DNA of 64,000 bases, from positions 159,943-223,942 of the forward strand of contig CALWOA010000001.1 of assembly GCA_944382965.1 (NCBI GenBank), read 5' to 3'. Positions 49,774-58,919 of this stretch are shown here, piece after piece. The DNA comes from an uncultured Oscillospiraceae bacterium (GTDB lineage: Bacteria > Bacillota > Clostridia > Oscillospirales > Oscillospiraceae). Below the pieces are notes generated by a model that worked only from the letters and a program-made list of their open reading frames with translations, was not told the origin of the DNA and searched no databases. Each line of letters begins with the position of its first letter. Position 1 is the stretch's first letter. The position numbers and the translations under genes were made by a program.

Positions 49774-51075
49774 TCAGAGAATAATTGGAGCGGTCAGCGC
49801 CTGAATGCCCCAGAAGCCGTTGACCTGCTTGCCCGACTTGTTGATGATCTTGTTGCTGGCTTCCAGATTGTAGTCCTCCAGATGGCTTTTCAGGTAGCTG
49901 CTCACTGACCGCTGGGCGATGGGACGATAGCCGTTATCTTCGCACCACAGCTGGTAGATGGCGTACAAATCCCGGGAGGTGATGGTGCTGTCTGCTTTCA
50001 GCTGGATGTACCCCTCGGACTGTAGAAACTCCACCAGATTGTTGGCATTCCGCTTGGCGTGCTCCTTGTTTTCCGCTGCCCGCTGGCTCACCGTGAATCG
50101 GTAGTTGTTGGCCTGCAAGCGTTTCAAGCCATCCAGACACCAGAGGAAAATGCCCTCCGCCTCCTGTTTCAGCTTGTCGGAAAGAAAGGGGTCGTCCACT
50201 CTGCCCGGCGGCTTCCGCCTAGTCTGCAAAATCAACTGCCGCCGGAAAAAGCCCTCGGACTTATCATACAGGGCTTCCAGATTGCCGTTGGAGAACGCCA
50301 TGAAGCGGACATACATATCCCCCTGAAAGCTCTGTTCCTTCTTCCGCTCCAAGTCCATGGGCGTTTCCGCTGTGATGATGGATTTTACATAGTGGGTAGA
50401 TGAAAGAGCCTCCATTTTGGTGTCATCGTCTACCATCACCAGCACATGCTGCAAATCCGCCCGGGCGAAGGCACTGTTTTCCACCTTGTCGATGCTGCCG
50501 TTCTTGGCATTGGCACCGAACAGGGTGTGCATCACCACACCAATCCGGGACTTGCCCTCGCCGCCGTTGCCCTTGATGAGCAGCATCACCTGTCCCCGAG
50601 TACAGGGAATCAGGCAGTAGCCCATATATTCCTGCAAGGTCAGAATGTCCTCCGGCTCCAGAAGCTCAGACAAAAACCGCAGCCAGATCTCCGGCTGCGG
50701 TGCATTAGGATTGTAGCGAATGGGCAGGCGGTTCAGGCAGAAGCCTTTTTCCTCCACGAAGCTGCCATCCAGAAAGAGCGTCCCGTTGGCGAGGAAAATT
50801 CGATCCTGATACTTTTCCAGCGCTCCCCGGTCGTAGCACTCCATGCGGATGGCTTCCAGAAGGTTTTTGGCTTTCGTCACCAGCCCGCCGGTCAGGTGTT
50901 CCTTGATGTCATCGAACACATCCCGCAGAAGCCGGTCTTTGTCGGTAACAACGCCCTCCGTGGTGAAGAAGTCCTCTCCCTTGCTGAGCAGGGGGTGCTG
51001 TTCCAGAAAGCACTGGCAGTATTTGTGCTCAATGATCTTCCCCTTGTCATCCAGCCATTCCGGCGTACCGCTCAT
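49774..51075 (-). CDS. P4-type primase/D5-like helicase subunit
   Basis: A 433-residue ATPase. The N-terminal part matches D5/P4 primase linkers (EKYQDRIFLANGTLFLDG), then Walker A LLIKGNGGEGKSRIG near residue 167, Walker B VLVMVDDDTK near 213 and the FRRQLILQTRRKPP region. The C-terminal winged helix covers about residues 340-430. Together with the upstream CHC2 primase it would replicate the element after excision. The start overlaps that gene's stop (ATGA). Confidence 0.9.
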   Translation of the reverse strand: MSGTPEWLDDKGKIIEHKYCQCFLEQHPLLSKGEDFFTTEGVVTDKDRLLRDVFDDIKEHLTGGLVTKAKNLLEAIRMECYDRGALEKYQDRIFLANGTLFLDGSFVEEKGFCLNRLPIRYNPNAPQPEIWLRFLSELLEPEDILTLQEYMGYCLIPCTRGQVMLLIKGNGGEGKSRIGVVMHTLFGANAKNGSIDKVENSAFARADLQHVLVMVDDDTKMEALSSTHYVKSIITAETPMDLERKKEQSFQGDMYVRFMAFSNGNLEALYDKSEGFFRRQLILQTRRKPPGRVDDPFLSDKLKQEAEGIFLWCLDGLKRLQANNYRFTVSQRAAENKEHAKRNANNLVEFLQSEGYIQLKADSTITSRDLYAIYQLWCEDNGYRPIAQRSVSSYLKSHLEDYNLEASNKIINKSGKQVNGFWGIQALTAPIIL

Positions 51076-51665
51076 GCGCAGTCCCCCTCTTTCTCAGATA
51101 GTGTCCCGAGATATTCGGACAGCCGCCGGGTGTATCCCTCCTCGCAGAGCATTTCCGCCGTCTTTTCTGCCAGAAGCAGATCATTTCCCAGCAGGCAGTC
51201 GAGAAGATGGTTTACCGTGGGCAGTGCCTTCATCGCCTCGGCAAAGCGGGGATGAATGGGGTAACCCGGCTTCTCAGGACGATACCGCAGCTGCCAGATA
51301 CGAAGGTGCCGGAGATATTCCTGCAAAACGCAAACACAGAGCCGCTCCCTGTCCCGGGTTGGCTCTGCATGGCAGTTGGGAATCTCCGATTGTTCTGGCG
51401 GTCTGGGATTGATGCTAAAATCAGCGGCGAGTTTTTCTGCGGCATCCTTAAGGCTGATGCCGAATAGCCTTGCGGTGAAGTCTATGACATCCCCGCTGGC
51501 TCCGCAGCCGAAGCAGAAGAAGTAATCTTTGTTCAGCTTCATGCTGGGGTGCCGATCCTTGTGGAATGGGCAGCAGGTCATGCCGTTTGGCAGAACCCGC
51601 AGCCCATAGTGTTCGGCAGCTTGCATCGGTGTGACAGCTGCCTTGATGGTTTCAAATACGCGCAT
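51072..51665 (-). CDS. DnaG-type zinc-finger primase fragment protein
   Basis: A 197-residue protein starting MRVFETIKAAVTPMQAAEHYG after GGAGGCAAGATA. The CHC2 zinc finger CCPFHKDRHPSMKLN...FFCFGCGASGD spans about residues 32-61. No TOPRIM domain follows, so this is the template-recognition half of a split primase working with the D5-like helicase. It is the first gene of the minus-strand element operon. Confidence 0.9.
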   Translation of the reverse strand: MRVFETIKAAVTPMQAAEHYGLRVLPNGMTCCPFHKDRHPSMKLNKDYFFCFGCGASGDVIDFTARLFGISLKDAAEKLAADFSINPRPPEQSEIPNCHAEPTRDRERLCVCVLQEYLRHLRIWQLRYRPEKPGYPIHPRFAEAMKALPTVNHLLDCLLGNDLLLAEKTAEMLCEEGYTRRLSEYLGTLSEKEGDCA

Positions 51666-51752
51666 TATCTTGCCTCCATAAAAATATTGGGAAGAAAAAT
51701 ACCCGCTGGGGTTGGCAGGCATCTTACCTCCTCACTATGGTTATGGGGAAAT

Positions 51753-51800
51753 TTTCAAAAAACAGGCTAATCGCAGGACAAGCCCATTTCAAAAAACAGG
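51753..51800. repeat. Direct repeat pair between primase and DUF6076 genes
   Basis: TTTCAAAAAACAGG occurs at 51753-51766 and 51787-51800, 34 bp apart, in the divergent region. It could be an iteron-like replication site or operator. Confidence 0.5.
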
Positions 51801-51810
51801 ACAAACCCTC

Positions 51811-51839
51811 TTCCAATTATAGAACATATGTGCTATAAT
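51811..51839 (+). promoter_or_regulatory. Promoter of the DUF6076-like/sigma-like pair
   Basis: TTCCAA and TATAAT with a 17-base spacer; the -35 is weak. Confidence 0.55.
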
Positions 51840-51868
51840 GAGCGAAAACAATTTTGGAGGGTTGGATG

Positions 51869-52975
51869 ATGAATACAAACGATGCGGTATCTCTTGACTT
51901 CTGGAACGGATTGGCTTTCTACTCCGGGAAAAGCTTCCCTTGCGGAACCATTGGCTGTGACGCCCTGAATATCCCAGCCGAAGTGATCGAGAAACTGAAA
52001 GAACTATGTACGGTGCAGTATGCGCTGATAAACTCTCTTACTTTCGGTCCCGGGAATCCTGCATTGCTTTCGGCGGCGCGGGAAAGCGCCCAGCAGATTG
52101 CGAAACTCCTGAAAAATGTGAAACCCTTTTCCTATATGGATGTGCCCGATGTGGAAGGTCGGATTGAGCGGATTTTCTCGGAAGCATATCTGAACAACGC
52201 AATCGAATACAGCACTGTCTTTGGCGGCAGCACTCTGGACATTCTGTCGGATCCAAAATATGAACAGGGCAAAACCCTGCTTCGGACGCTGCCGGTGCTG
52301 GCGCAGTTGGGATATTCTTTGGAGCAATATCAGCAAACCATGCTTTCCTTTGCGGAGAAGCTGAACGATCCCGGATTCAAGCGAACGCCCCAGAACATTG
52401 CCACTCTCTTTGGGGAGTGCTTCCCGAAGATTGAAAAATTCGAGAACAATGCCGCCTGGATGGCAATGACCAATGCCACCACCCAATACACGACGCTGCT
52501 GCGGCCCGACAGCAAGACGCCGGTAATCGCAAAGCACATGATCTATGTTTCTTTCGTGGGAATGTTCCGTTCCGATCTGTACGAAGGCTTGTGTGTAGGA
52601 CACGCTCCTAAGAAGTGCCGAACCTGCGGACGTTGGTTTCTGACCATCAATGCCAGACCAACAAAATACTGCAACGGCTATGCTCCCGGAGATAAGCGGC
52701 ACAGAAGCTGCAGACAGGTTGGGAATCTGAAAGGCCGAAAGGAACGGGAGAGTGCTAAGGATCATCCCTATATCGCGCTTTATAAAAAACGCATGAACTC
52801 CATTAATCGTCGGATAAAAAGAAATCGTATCGATCCAGAGCTTGCAAAGCTGATGAAGAAGCTGGCGAAAGATAAAATGCAGAGGGCTGAGCATAGTGTC
52901 CGTTACGCCAATGGGAAATACATTCAGGAGATGGAGCTGGATGCCTTGGAGGCGGAAGCCAAAGCTCTCCTGTGA
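51869..52975 (+). CDS. DUF6076-like protein
   Basis: A 368-residue protein, starting at the second of two adjacent ATGs after GGAGGGTTGG. The C-terminal zinc-finger-like block CRTCGRWFLTINARPTKYC followed by basic helices (KKRMNSINRRIKRNR) resembles the DUF6076 family found in clostridial mobile elements. The assignment is from memory and moderate. It is probably cotranscribed with the sigma-like gene 28 bases downstream. Confidence 0.7.
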   Translation: MNTNDAVSLDFWNGLAFYSGKSFPCGTIGCDALNIPAEVIEKLKELCTVQYALINSLTFGPGNPALLSAARESAQQIAKLLKNVKPFSYMDVPDVEGRIERIFSEAYLNNAIEYSTVFGGSTLDILSDPKYEQGKTLLRTLPVLAQLGYSLEQYQQTMLSFAEKLNDPGFKRTPQNIATLFGECFPKIEKFENNAAWMAMTNATTQYTTLLRPDSKTPVIAKHMIYVSFVGMFRSDLYEGLCVGHAPKKCRTCGRWFLTINARPTKYCNGYAPGDKRHRSCRQVGNLKGRKERESAKDHPYIALYKKRMNSINRRIKRNRIDPELAKLMKKLAKDKMQRAEHSVRYANGKYIQEMELDALEAEAKALL

Positions 52976-53002
52976 TTCTGAAACAGAGGAAGGAGGTGTC
53001 CC

Positions 53003-54220
53003 ATGCCCAAGTTAGCAGAAAGGTACACCACCAAATATGGTTTCCAGTGTCTGGAAAAGAACGTGACCCGGTTTGAGGCAGAGCACGCCTTTCAGATATC
53101 TCCGGAGCCGCTGGCTGTGGAGGATATCAATCAATACATCGTCATGGCAAACCGGGAGCACAATCTTCTGTATGTCTGCTTTTATCTCCACCACATTGAG
53201 AAAATACTGAATGGTCGCATCTACCGCTTCTTCCACCGTGAGGGACTGTACGCTTATGACCCGGTTCGTCTGCTGGATTACAAACTGAACTGCGTGTCCG
53301 CGATTGTGGATTGCTGTCCGGGATACGATCCCGACAGGGGTGCGGATTTTCTGACCTACGCTTACTATGATATCGGCAACGCCATTCTCAACTGCCGCCG
53401 CTATGAGGAATCCGGCTCCTTCAAAAATCTGGACGAGTACAAAACCGTCCGGGGCATCGCGTGGCTCTATAATAAGGCGAGGGATTCCCGGAGGAAAACC
53501 ATTGCGGCTTTCATGGGGAAAACCGGCTGCACCAAAAAGACGGCGGAGGATTACCTCACCGCAGCCCGCAAGAATCGGGGCAACGTTTCTATCTATGATA
53601 CCATTCTCCGTGAGCGCGACAGGGAATTCAGCGAGGATTTTGATGAGGATATCACCGAGGACGATGGTGAGGATTTGAGCCGGGATGCCGGTGGCGTGTA
53701 CAACGCCATGCTCTGGGACAGCTCCTGGGGTGGTGCTGTCCAGCGCGCGCACAGCAAACTGGATTACCGTTCTCAGATTCTGATTGAGCGGCACATGGCA
53801 GTTTGCATGGACTGCCGCTGTGTGCTGCCCCTGGGCCGCCGTCCCACATGGGAGGATCTGGCAGCGATGTTTGAAGGCTCCACAGCCAGCGGTGCAGAAC
53901 GGGCATACAAGAAAGCGGTACAGAAGCTGGCGCAGCTGCTGATTGAGGATGGCCTCTTTCATACAATCGTTTTGAAATGCAAGCGCCAGAAAAAGCGAAA
54001 AGAAAAAATCACCGCCGCGACCTACCTGTATCAGGCAGACAGCGACGGCGAATGGGGTGAGATTCAGTTTGACTTTGAAAACAAAACGGCAGAAATCATC
54101 CGACTGGCAGACTGGGACAAAATGAATTCACAGCCTTTTGCCAAGTACGCAATCTCCTATCTTTTGAATTGTCAGAATGAGAAGCTGCCGAAAGAAACGG
54201 TGATTTCATTTGAGGAGTAG
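53003..54220 (+). CDS. Sigma-70-like protein of the element
   Basis: A 405-residue protein starting MPKLAERYTTKYGFQCLEKN after GGAGGTGTCCC. The YDPDRGADFLTYAYYDIGNAILNCRRY block (about residues 112-138) resembles sigma region 2.4. The KTGCTKKTAEDYLTAARKNRG and TWEDLAAMFEGSTASGAERAYKKAVQKLAQLL blocks look like regions 3 and 4 (helix-turn-helix). It may direct RNA polymerase to element genes. The acidic linker EDFDEDITEDDGED is unusual. Confidence 0.72.
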   Translation: MPKLAERYTTKYGFQCLEKNVTRFEAEHAFQISPEPLAVEDINQYIVMANREHNLLYVCFYLHHIEKILNGRIYRFFHREGLYAYDPVRLLDYKLNCVSAIVDCCPGYDPDRGADFLTYAYYDIGNAILNCRRYEESGSFKNLDEYKTVRGIAWLYNKARDSRRKTIAAFMGKTGCTKKTAEDYLTAARKNRGNVSIYDTILRERDREFSEDFDEDITEDDGEDLSRDAGGVYNAMLWDSSWGGAVQRAHSKLDYRSQILIERHMAVCMDCRCVLPLGRRPTWEDLAAMFEGSTASGAERAYKKAVQKLAQLLIEDGLFHTIVLKCKRQKKRKEKITAATYLYQADSDGEWGEIQFDFENKTAEIIRLADWDKMNSQPFAKYAISYLLNCQNEKLPKETVISFEE

Positions 54221-54344
54221 CGAGAGAGAGCAGTGTCGCTGCGGCGGGACGGGGGATGATATCCCTTTGGCTCCCCCGGTGATGCTGCTGCGCTCCAAGA
54301 ATTTCTTCCGAAATTCTCTCCGCTCCGCTGTACCACCTATACCC

Positions 54345-54413
54345 GAACAGGCGGATTCTGCTATCGCAAACTCCTGGGCTTCTCGTCCGGGAGGACGCAG
54401 AATCCGCCTGTTC
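54345..54413. repeat. 17-bp perfect inverted repeat
   Basis: GAACAGGCGGATTCTGC and its complement flank 35 bp. No T run follows, so it is not an ordinary terminator. It lies 125 bases after the sigma-like gene. Confidence 0.75.
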
Positions 54414-54561
54414 TGTGGCTGGCTGAAATTGCTTGTTCCTCCCCCGAACAACCCCTTTCCGCCACCCACGGTCTCCAAAGGTATAACACACTAGACTTTG
54501 CGCACAAAGTCGTGTGCCACGAAACCGCCGGTTTCATTGGATTCTTCCTGCCAAGGCAGCG

Positions 54562-54749
54562 CCGCCGCCTTTGGAAACCACTGCCAAGGGAACGCTGTCC
54601 CCTTTGGAATCCTCAGCCAACAGGGTGCTCTCGCCCCTATTGGAAACCCAGAGCCAAAGGAATTTGCCATCCCTTTGGAATCCCAGATGCGTTTTGGAAT
54701 GCGTACCCACAAAGAAAAAATGAATTGTGGGCATTCATTCCAAAACGCA
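54562..54749. repeat. Array of 33-36 bp imperfect repeats, each a small hairpin
   Basis: TTGGAA recurs at 54571, 54604, 54640, 54675 and 54694. Three units read CCTNTTGG, about ten bases, CCAANAGG (or close), so each can fold on itself. The last runs into a larger inverted repeat with a 14-bp arm (TGCGTTTTGGAATG). Confidence 0.6.
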
Positions 54750-54817
54750 CCCCTGGGTCGATCATCTGCTATGGTGATCTCCAGAGGGTTTGCCGCAATC
54801 AGATGACAGATATATTG

Positions 54818-54847
54818 AGGCGGCGGAAGGAAATCCTTCCGCCGCCT
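54818..54847 (-). terminator. Hairpin terminator of the sugar transport operon
   Basis: A 13-bp perfect GC-rich stem (54818-54830 with 54835-54847) lies just after the stop of the binding-protein gene; the T run is poor. Confidence 0.65.
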
Positions 54848-54868
54848 TGTCATGTTTTGATACGGTTC

Positions 54869-56002
54869 TTACTTCAGCAGTGCCAGACGGCCGGGATCGT
54901 TGGCAAAGACTTCCTTAGCATTGTCCTTGGTGACCACGACGGGGGGCAGCTCGTAGACGAGAACATCGATCTTGCCATTTTTCACCTGAACATCGGTAGC
55001 GGGCATGCCGTTGCCTGCCTGCAGGGACTTGATGATCTCGATAGTCTGAGCAACCAGAGCATCGGTGGGCTTTGCAATGGTGGAGTACTGACGACCGGAC
55101 CAGACCCACTCAACGGACTCGTTCTCAGCGTCCAGACCGGAGATAGCGGGAATCTCCTGACCGGCCTGCTCGCAGGAGGTGATGATCGCACGGGCGATGC
55201 CGTCGTTGGGAGACAGGACACCGTGAATTTCCTTGTCAGAGTAGAAGCCGGACAGCAGGGAGTCCATTCTTGCCTGTGCCTTGGAGTTGTCCCAGTCCAT
55301 GGTAGCGCACTGGGTGAAGTCAGTCTGGCCGGAAACAACGGTCAGCGTGCCGTCGTCGATCAGGGGCTGCAGAACGCTCATAGCGCCCTTGAAGAAGTTG
55401 GGAGCATTGGGGTCAGCGGGGCCGCCGCCGAACAGCTCGATGTTCCAGGGACCCTCACCCTTCATTGCCTTCAGACCATCCAGCAGAGCCTGGGCCTGCA
55501 GTTCACCGGTCTTGACGCTGCCGAACTGAACAACACCGTCAACGCCGGTGGTATTCTCCAGGAGGCGGTCATAACCAATGACATAAACGCCGGCAGCCTT
55601 GGCCTCTTCCAGGACAGCGCCCAGCTGGGTGCCATCGATGGGGCCAACAACGATAACCTTGGCGCCGTTCTGAATCATGGATTCGATCTGCTGCTGCTGC
55701 GTGGGAACCTTATTGTCAGCAGCCTGGATGATGGGCTTGAAGCCGGCAGCTTCCAGCTCAGATTTGAACATTTCTTCGGCCTCTTTCCAGTTCTGGGTGC
55801 CCAGCCAGGGCAGGGAGACACCGATGGTGGCGTCGGCCTCAAAGCCGCCGGCTGCAGCGGGAGCCTCAGTGCTGCTGTTGGCCTCAGCGGGCTTTGCAGC
55901 GGGGGTAGTCGCTGCGGGAGCAGGTTCGGTACGACCGCCGCCGCAGGCAGTCATGGACAGAACCATAACCAGCGCCAAGAGCAATGCGAACAGTTTTTTC
56001 AT
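54869..56002 (-). CDS. chvE: Sugar-binding lipoprotein of a multiple-monosaccharide ABC transporter
   Basis: A 377-residue protein with a lipoprotein signal (MKKLFALLLALVMVLSMTAC, Cys20) and an Ala/Pro linker. Its mature part is a class I sugar-binding fold like ChvE/XylF: IGVSLPWLGTQNWKEAEEMF near residue 62, QQQQIESMIQNGAKVIVVGPIDG near 103 and GFYSDKEIHGVLSPNDGIARAII near 248. It collects monosaccharides such as xylose, arabinose, galactose or glucose for the MmsA/MmsB transporter. Exact specificity cannot be read. It is the last gene of the operon. Confidence 0.88.
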   Translation of the reverse strand: MKKLFALLLALVMVLSMTACGGGRTEPAPAATTPAAKPAEANSSTEAPAAAGGFEADATIGVSLPWLGTQNWKEAEEMFKSELEAAGFKPIIQAADNKVPTQQQQIESMIQNGAKVIVVGPIDGTQLGAVLEEAKAAGVYVIGYDRLLENTTGVDGVVQFGSVKTGELQAQALLDGLKAMKGEGPWNIELFGGGPADPNAPNFFKGAMSVLQPLIDDGTLTVVSGQTDFTQCATMDWDNSKAQARMDSLLSGFYSDKEIHGVLSPNDGIARAIITSCEQAGQEIPAISGLDAENESVEWVWSGRQYSTIAKPTDALVAQTIEIIKSLQAGNGMPATDVQVKNGKIDVLVYELPPVVVTKDNAKEVFANDPGRLALLK

Positions 56003-56063
56003 TGTTTTTTCCTCCTACTATTGTGTATTTGGTTTTTTATTAAGGCCCGGCTGCAAAAAAACC

Positions 56064-57311
56064 TCAGGATTTTTTGTCAGCAGGGGAACCTTCTTTGTTT
56101 TCGGCACTGTTCCTGTTAAACAGGCGCTTCGTAATGGAGACGTGTCCGGGACGCTTATTGTACACGTCGAAGGCAACTGCTGCCATCAGAACCAAGCCCT
56201 TGATAACCTGGGTCTTGTCGGCACCCACACCCAGCAGCATCAGGCCGGAGTTCAGAACTGCCATCATCATACCGCCGACCATGGTAGCCATAATGGTACC
56301 CACACCGCCGGATACGGCTGCACCGCCAATGTAGACAGATGCAATGGCATCCATCTCCCAGCTGGTACCATCGGAGGGGCCTGCCGCAGTGGATCGTCCC
56401 ACAAACATAATGCCAGCCAGTGCAGCCAGGAAGGACATATTCAGCATAGTCAGGAAATAGGTCTTCTGCACGTTGACGCCGGACAGGGCCGCAGCGTTCT
56501 TATTACCGCCCACTGCGTAGATATGGCGTCCAAATCTGGTTTTCTGGGTGATGGTGTGATAGATCATCACCAGAACCACCAGAATCAGGCCGGGGATTGG
56601 GAAGGAGGTACCGGGACGTCCGGTGCCAAACAGCCAGGTCAGATAACCGATTACACCCGTACCCAGTACGATTCGGATTACAACAGGCCACAGGGGCTCC
56701 TTATTTGTATGCAGTTCATTTACACGAGCGTGCTGGCGAAGCTGTGCGTAGATGACAAATGCGATGGCGAAGATGCCCAGCAGCAGCGTGGAGTTGTTCA
56801 TTCCCGTAAAGGCAGGACCCCACTCAGGCAGATGACCGGCACCGAACCATTTCAGTTCCGAAGGAGCGGGGACGGAGATAGAGTGGGAAATCCAGATGAC
56901 CGCACCGCGGAAAATCATCATGCTGCCCAAGGTAGTGATAAAACCGGGAATACCCATCTTTGCCACCCAGAAGCCGTTCCATGCGCCAATCAGCACACCG
57001 ATTCCCATGCCCAGCAGCACCGCTGCCCACCAGGGGAAATTCCATTTCTGGAATGCGATGGCCATGACCATTCCGCAGAAACCGGCAACGGAACCAACGG
57101 ACAAGTCGATCTGGCCGATGACGATGACCATCAGCATACCGATGGCCAGAATCAGCACATACGCATTACCAGACAAAAGATTCTGGAAATTGGAGGGGGT
57201 AATCATTTTTCCGCCCGAGGCAATATTGAAGAAAACGATCAGTGCAATCAACGCGATTACCATCGTGTATTTATGCAGGTCGTCTCCCAACACTTTTTTG
57301 ATTTTGTTCAT
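56064..57311 (-). CDS. mmsB: Multiple-monosaccharide ABC transporter permease
   Basis: A 415-residue permease with about ten membrane helices of the BPD_transp_2 family. GKMITPSNFQNLL, IGQIDLSVGSVAGF and the EAA-like VGGNKNAAALSGVNVQ loop plus the late DAIASVYIGGAAVSGGVGT are typical of XylH/GguB/MmsB. It is preceded by the ATPase gene (24-base gap) and followed by the binding-protein gene. Confidence 0.92.
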   Translation of the reverse strand: MNKIKKVLGDDLHKYTMVIALIALIVFFNIASGGKMITPSNFQNLLSGNAYVLILAIGMLMVIVIGQIDLSVGSVAGFCGMVMAIAFQKWNFPWWAAVLLGMGIGVLIGAWNGFWVAKMGIPGFITTLGSMMIFRGAVIWISHSISVPAPSELKWFGAGHLPEWGPAFTGMNNSTLLLGIFAIAFVIYAQLRQHARVNELHTNKEPLWPVVIRIVLGTGVIGYLTWLFGTGRPGTSFPIPGLILVVLVMIYHTITQKTRFGRHIYAVGGNKNAAALSGVNVQKTYFLTMLNMSFLAALAGIMFVGRSTAAGPSDGTSWEMDAIASVYIGGAAVSGGVGTIMATMVGGMMMAVLNSGLMLLGVGADKTQVIKGLVLMAAVAFDVYNKRPGHVSITKRLFNRNSAENKEGSPADKKS

Positions 57312-57335
57312 AAGACGATTCCATCCTTTCCTTCA

Positions 57336-58877
57336 TTATGATTTTGTGTCAGATGTTGTTGTCATCAACCGCATCAACTTTTCCTGATCTGCGTCCTTGC
57401 TGTCTATCACACCCGTGATGCTTCCTTCACAGATGGTATAGATGCGATCCGACATACCCAGCAGTTCCGGCAGCTCCGAAGAGACCAGGATCACGGCCTT
57501 GCCCTGATCCGCCATCTCATGGATCAGGCGGTAAATCTCGTACTTGGCACCGACATCGATGCCCCGGGTAGGTTCATCAAGAATCAGAACCTCCGGCTCC
57601 GTAAACATCCACTTACCCAGAACCACTTTCTGCTGGTTGCCGCCGGACAGAGTTGTCACACCGGCATCCACGGAGCTTGTTTTGACCCGGAGGGCTTTTC
57701 TGCTCTGCTCAGCTGCCTGCAGTTCCTTGTCAGAATCCAGAAGTCTGCCTCTTAAGATTGCCTTCAGGTTTGCTGATACAATCGTCATCCGGATGCTGTC
57801 CAGCAGATTGAGTCCCAAGTTCTTCCGGTCTTCGGGAACATAGGCGATGCCTGCTTCAATGGCAGCGGAAACGGAAGGGAGAGCTAGCTCCTGACCTTTC
57901 ATTTTCACGGTACCGCCGTGGAAAACGCCGTAATTGTGTCCGAAGATGGAGCGCATCAGTTCAGTCCGTCCTGCGCCCATCAGGCCGGCAAAACCCACGA
58001 CCTCGCCGGCACGGACATGGAATTCGGAGTTTTTACAGACCATTCTGCCCGGGACATTGGGATCCTCCACGCACCAGTCGGATACCTCAAAGATAATCTC
58101 GCCGGGGTGGGACTCATGGGGCGGATAGCGGTTCTCGATAGCGCGGCCTACCATGGAACTGATGATCCGGTCCTCATCCACATGGCCTGCTTCCACCGGG
58201 TAGGTCTCCACGGTGCGTCCGTCTCGAATGACGGTAACGGCATCCGAGATCGCCGCGATTTCATTGAGCTTGTGGGAGATCATGATACAGGTGATGCCCT
58301 TGCTCTTCAGGCCCCGCATCAGCTCCAGAAGATTGGCAGAATCAGCCTCATTCAGAGCAGAAGTGGGCTCATCCAGGATCAACAGCTTGACATTCTTGGA
58401 CAATGCCTTTGCAATTTCCACCAGCTGCTGCTGGCCCACACCCAGATTTTTGATGAGGGTATTGGGATTCAGATTCAGACCCACACGCTCCATCAATTCC
58501 ATGGTCCGCTGACGGGCTTCCTCCCAGTCAATGAGGCCGTGCTTTACGATCTCATTGCCCATAAAAATATTCTCGGTAATGGAAAGTTCGGGGATCATGG
58601 TCAGCTCCTGATGGATGATGACGATTCCGGCGTTTTCCGATTCCTTGATGTTTTTGAACTTGGCTTCTTCTCCCATGTAGAAAATCTGGCCCTCGTAAGA
58701 ACCGTATGGGTAGACACCGGACAAGACTTTCATCAGGGTGGATTTTCCTGCGCCATTTTCGCCGCAGATAGAATGGATCTCACCCCGCCGCACTTCCAGC
58801 GTTACGCCGTCCAGTGCGCGAACGCCCGGAAACTCCTTGACGATTTCCCGCATTTGGAGAATGATAGAATCTTCCAT
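57336..58877 (-). CDS. mmsA: Multiple-monosaccharide ABC transporter ATPase (two ABC cassettes)
   Basis: A 513-residue cytoplasmic protein; ATG at 58877 follows GGAGGTTGCAT. The first cassette has Walker A GENGAGKST near residue 38 and LGVGQQQLVEIAKAL, DEPTSALNE. The second has a degenerate Walker A (FAGLMGAGRTELMRSIFG near 290) with TLSGGNQQKVVLGKWM and DEPTRGIDVGAKYEIY. This two-cassette layout is that of XylG/MglA/GguA ATPases. It energises uptake of monosaccharides through MmsB. Confidence 0.94.
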   Translation of the reverse strand: MEDSIILQMREIVKEFPGVRALDGVTLEVRRGEIHSICGENGAGKSTLMKVLSGVYPYGSYEGQIFYMGEEAKFKNIKESENAGIVIIHQELTMIPELSITENIFMGNEIVKHGLIDWEEARQRTMELMERVGLNLNPNTLIKNLGVGQQQLVEIAKALSKNVKLLILDEPTSALNEADSANLLELMRGLKSKGITCIMISHKLNEIAAISDAVTVIRDGRTVETYPVEAGHVDEDRIISSMVGRAIENRYPPHESHPGEIIFEVSDWCVEDPNVPGRMVCKNSEFHVRAGEVVGFAGLMGAGRTELMRSIFGHNYGVFHGGTVKMKGQELALPSVSAAIEAGIAYVPEDRKNLGLNLLDSIRMTIVSANLKAILRGRLLDSDKELQAAEQSRKALRVKTSSVDAGVTTLSGGNQQKVVLGKWMFTEPEVLILDEPTRGIDVGAKYEIYRLIHEMADQGKAVILVSSELPELLGMSDRIYTICEGSITGVIDSKDADQEKLMRLMTTTSDTKS

Positions 58878-58919
58878 ATGCAACCTCCTTTAATTCCTCT
58901 ATTCCAGGGAAAAATATGC

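Larger units (their letters stand above)
46092..54868. mobile_element. Integrative mobilizable element (left end near metG, right end unresolved)
   Basis: A continuous set of mobile functions: two integrase-arm-like repeats, tyrosine integrase, RHH regulator, excisionase-like protein, MobV relaxase, HTH protein, small Cys protein, primase/helicase module, DUF6076-like and sigma-like proteins. No type IV secretion genes are present, so transfer would need a helper. The left edge is next to the metG fragment. The right edge is set here only where the last element-like gene and repeat block stop. The missing 5' part of metG is not found to 64000, so the element may extend beyond the window. Confidence 0.6.
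54221..54868. other. Gene-free stretch rich in structured repeats
   Basis: 648 bases with no gene I can support. They contain a 17-bp inverted repeat (54345-54361 with 54397-54413), a short ACTTTG/CAAAGT hairpin near 54494, an array of CCTTTGG-type hairpins (54562-54700), and a long inverted repeat TGCGTTTTGGAATG/CATTCCAAAACGCA (about 54687-54749). The open frames here are repeat translations without ribosome-binding sites. Confidence 0.7.

Noticed and set aside
54562-54749. CRISPR array
   Set aside because: The repeats are imperfect, have no unique spacers of constant length and no cas genes are nearby.
54491-54853. 120-codon minus-strand frame in the repeat block
   Set aside because: It has no ribosome-binding site and its residues only translate the hairpin repeats (PLAV/ALPWQ-type motifs), so I treat it as non-coding.
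54512-57341. Long plus-strand open frames opposite chvE and mmsB (535 and 554 codons)
   Set aside because: Antisense shadows of well-supported transporter genes, with no start signals.
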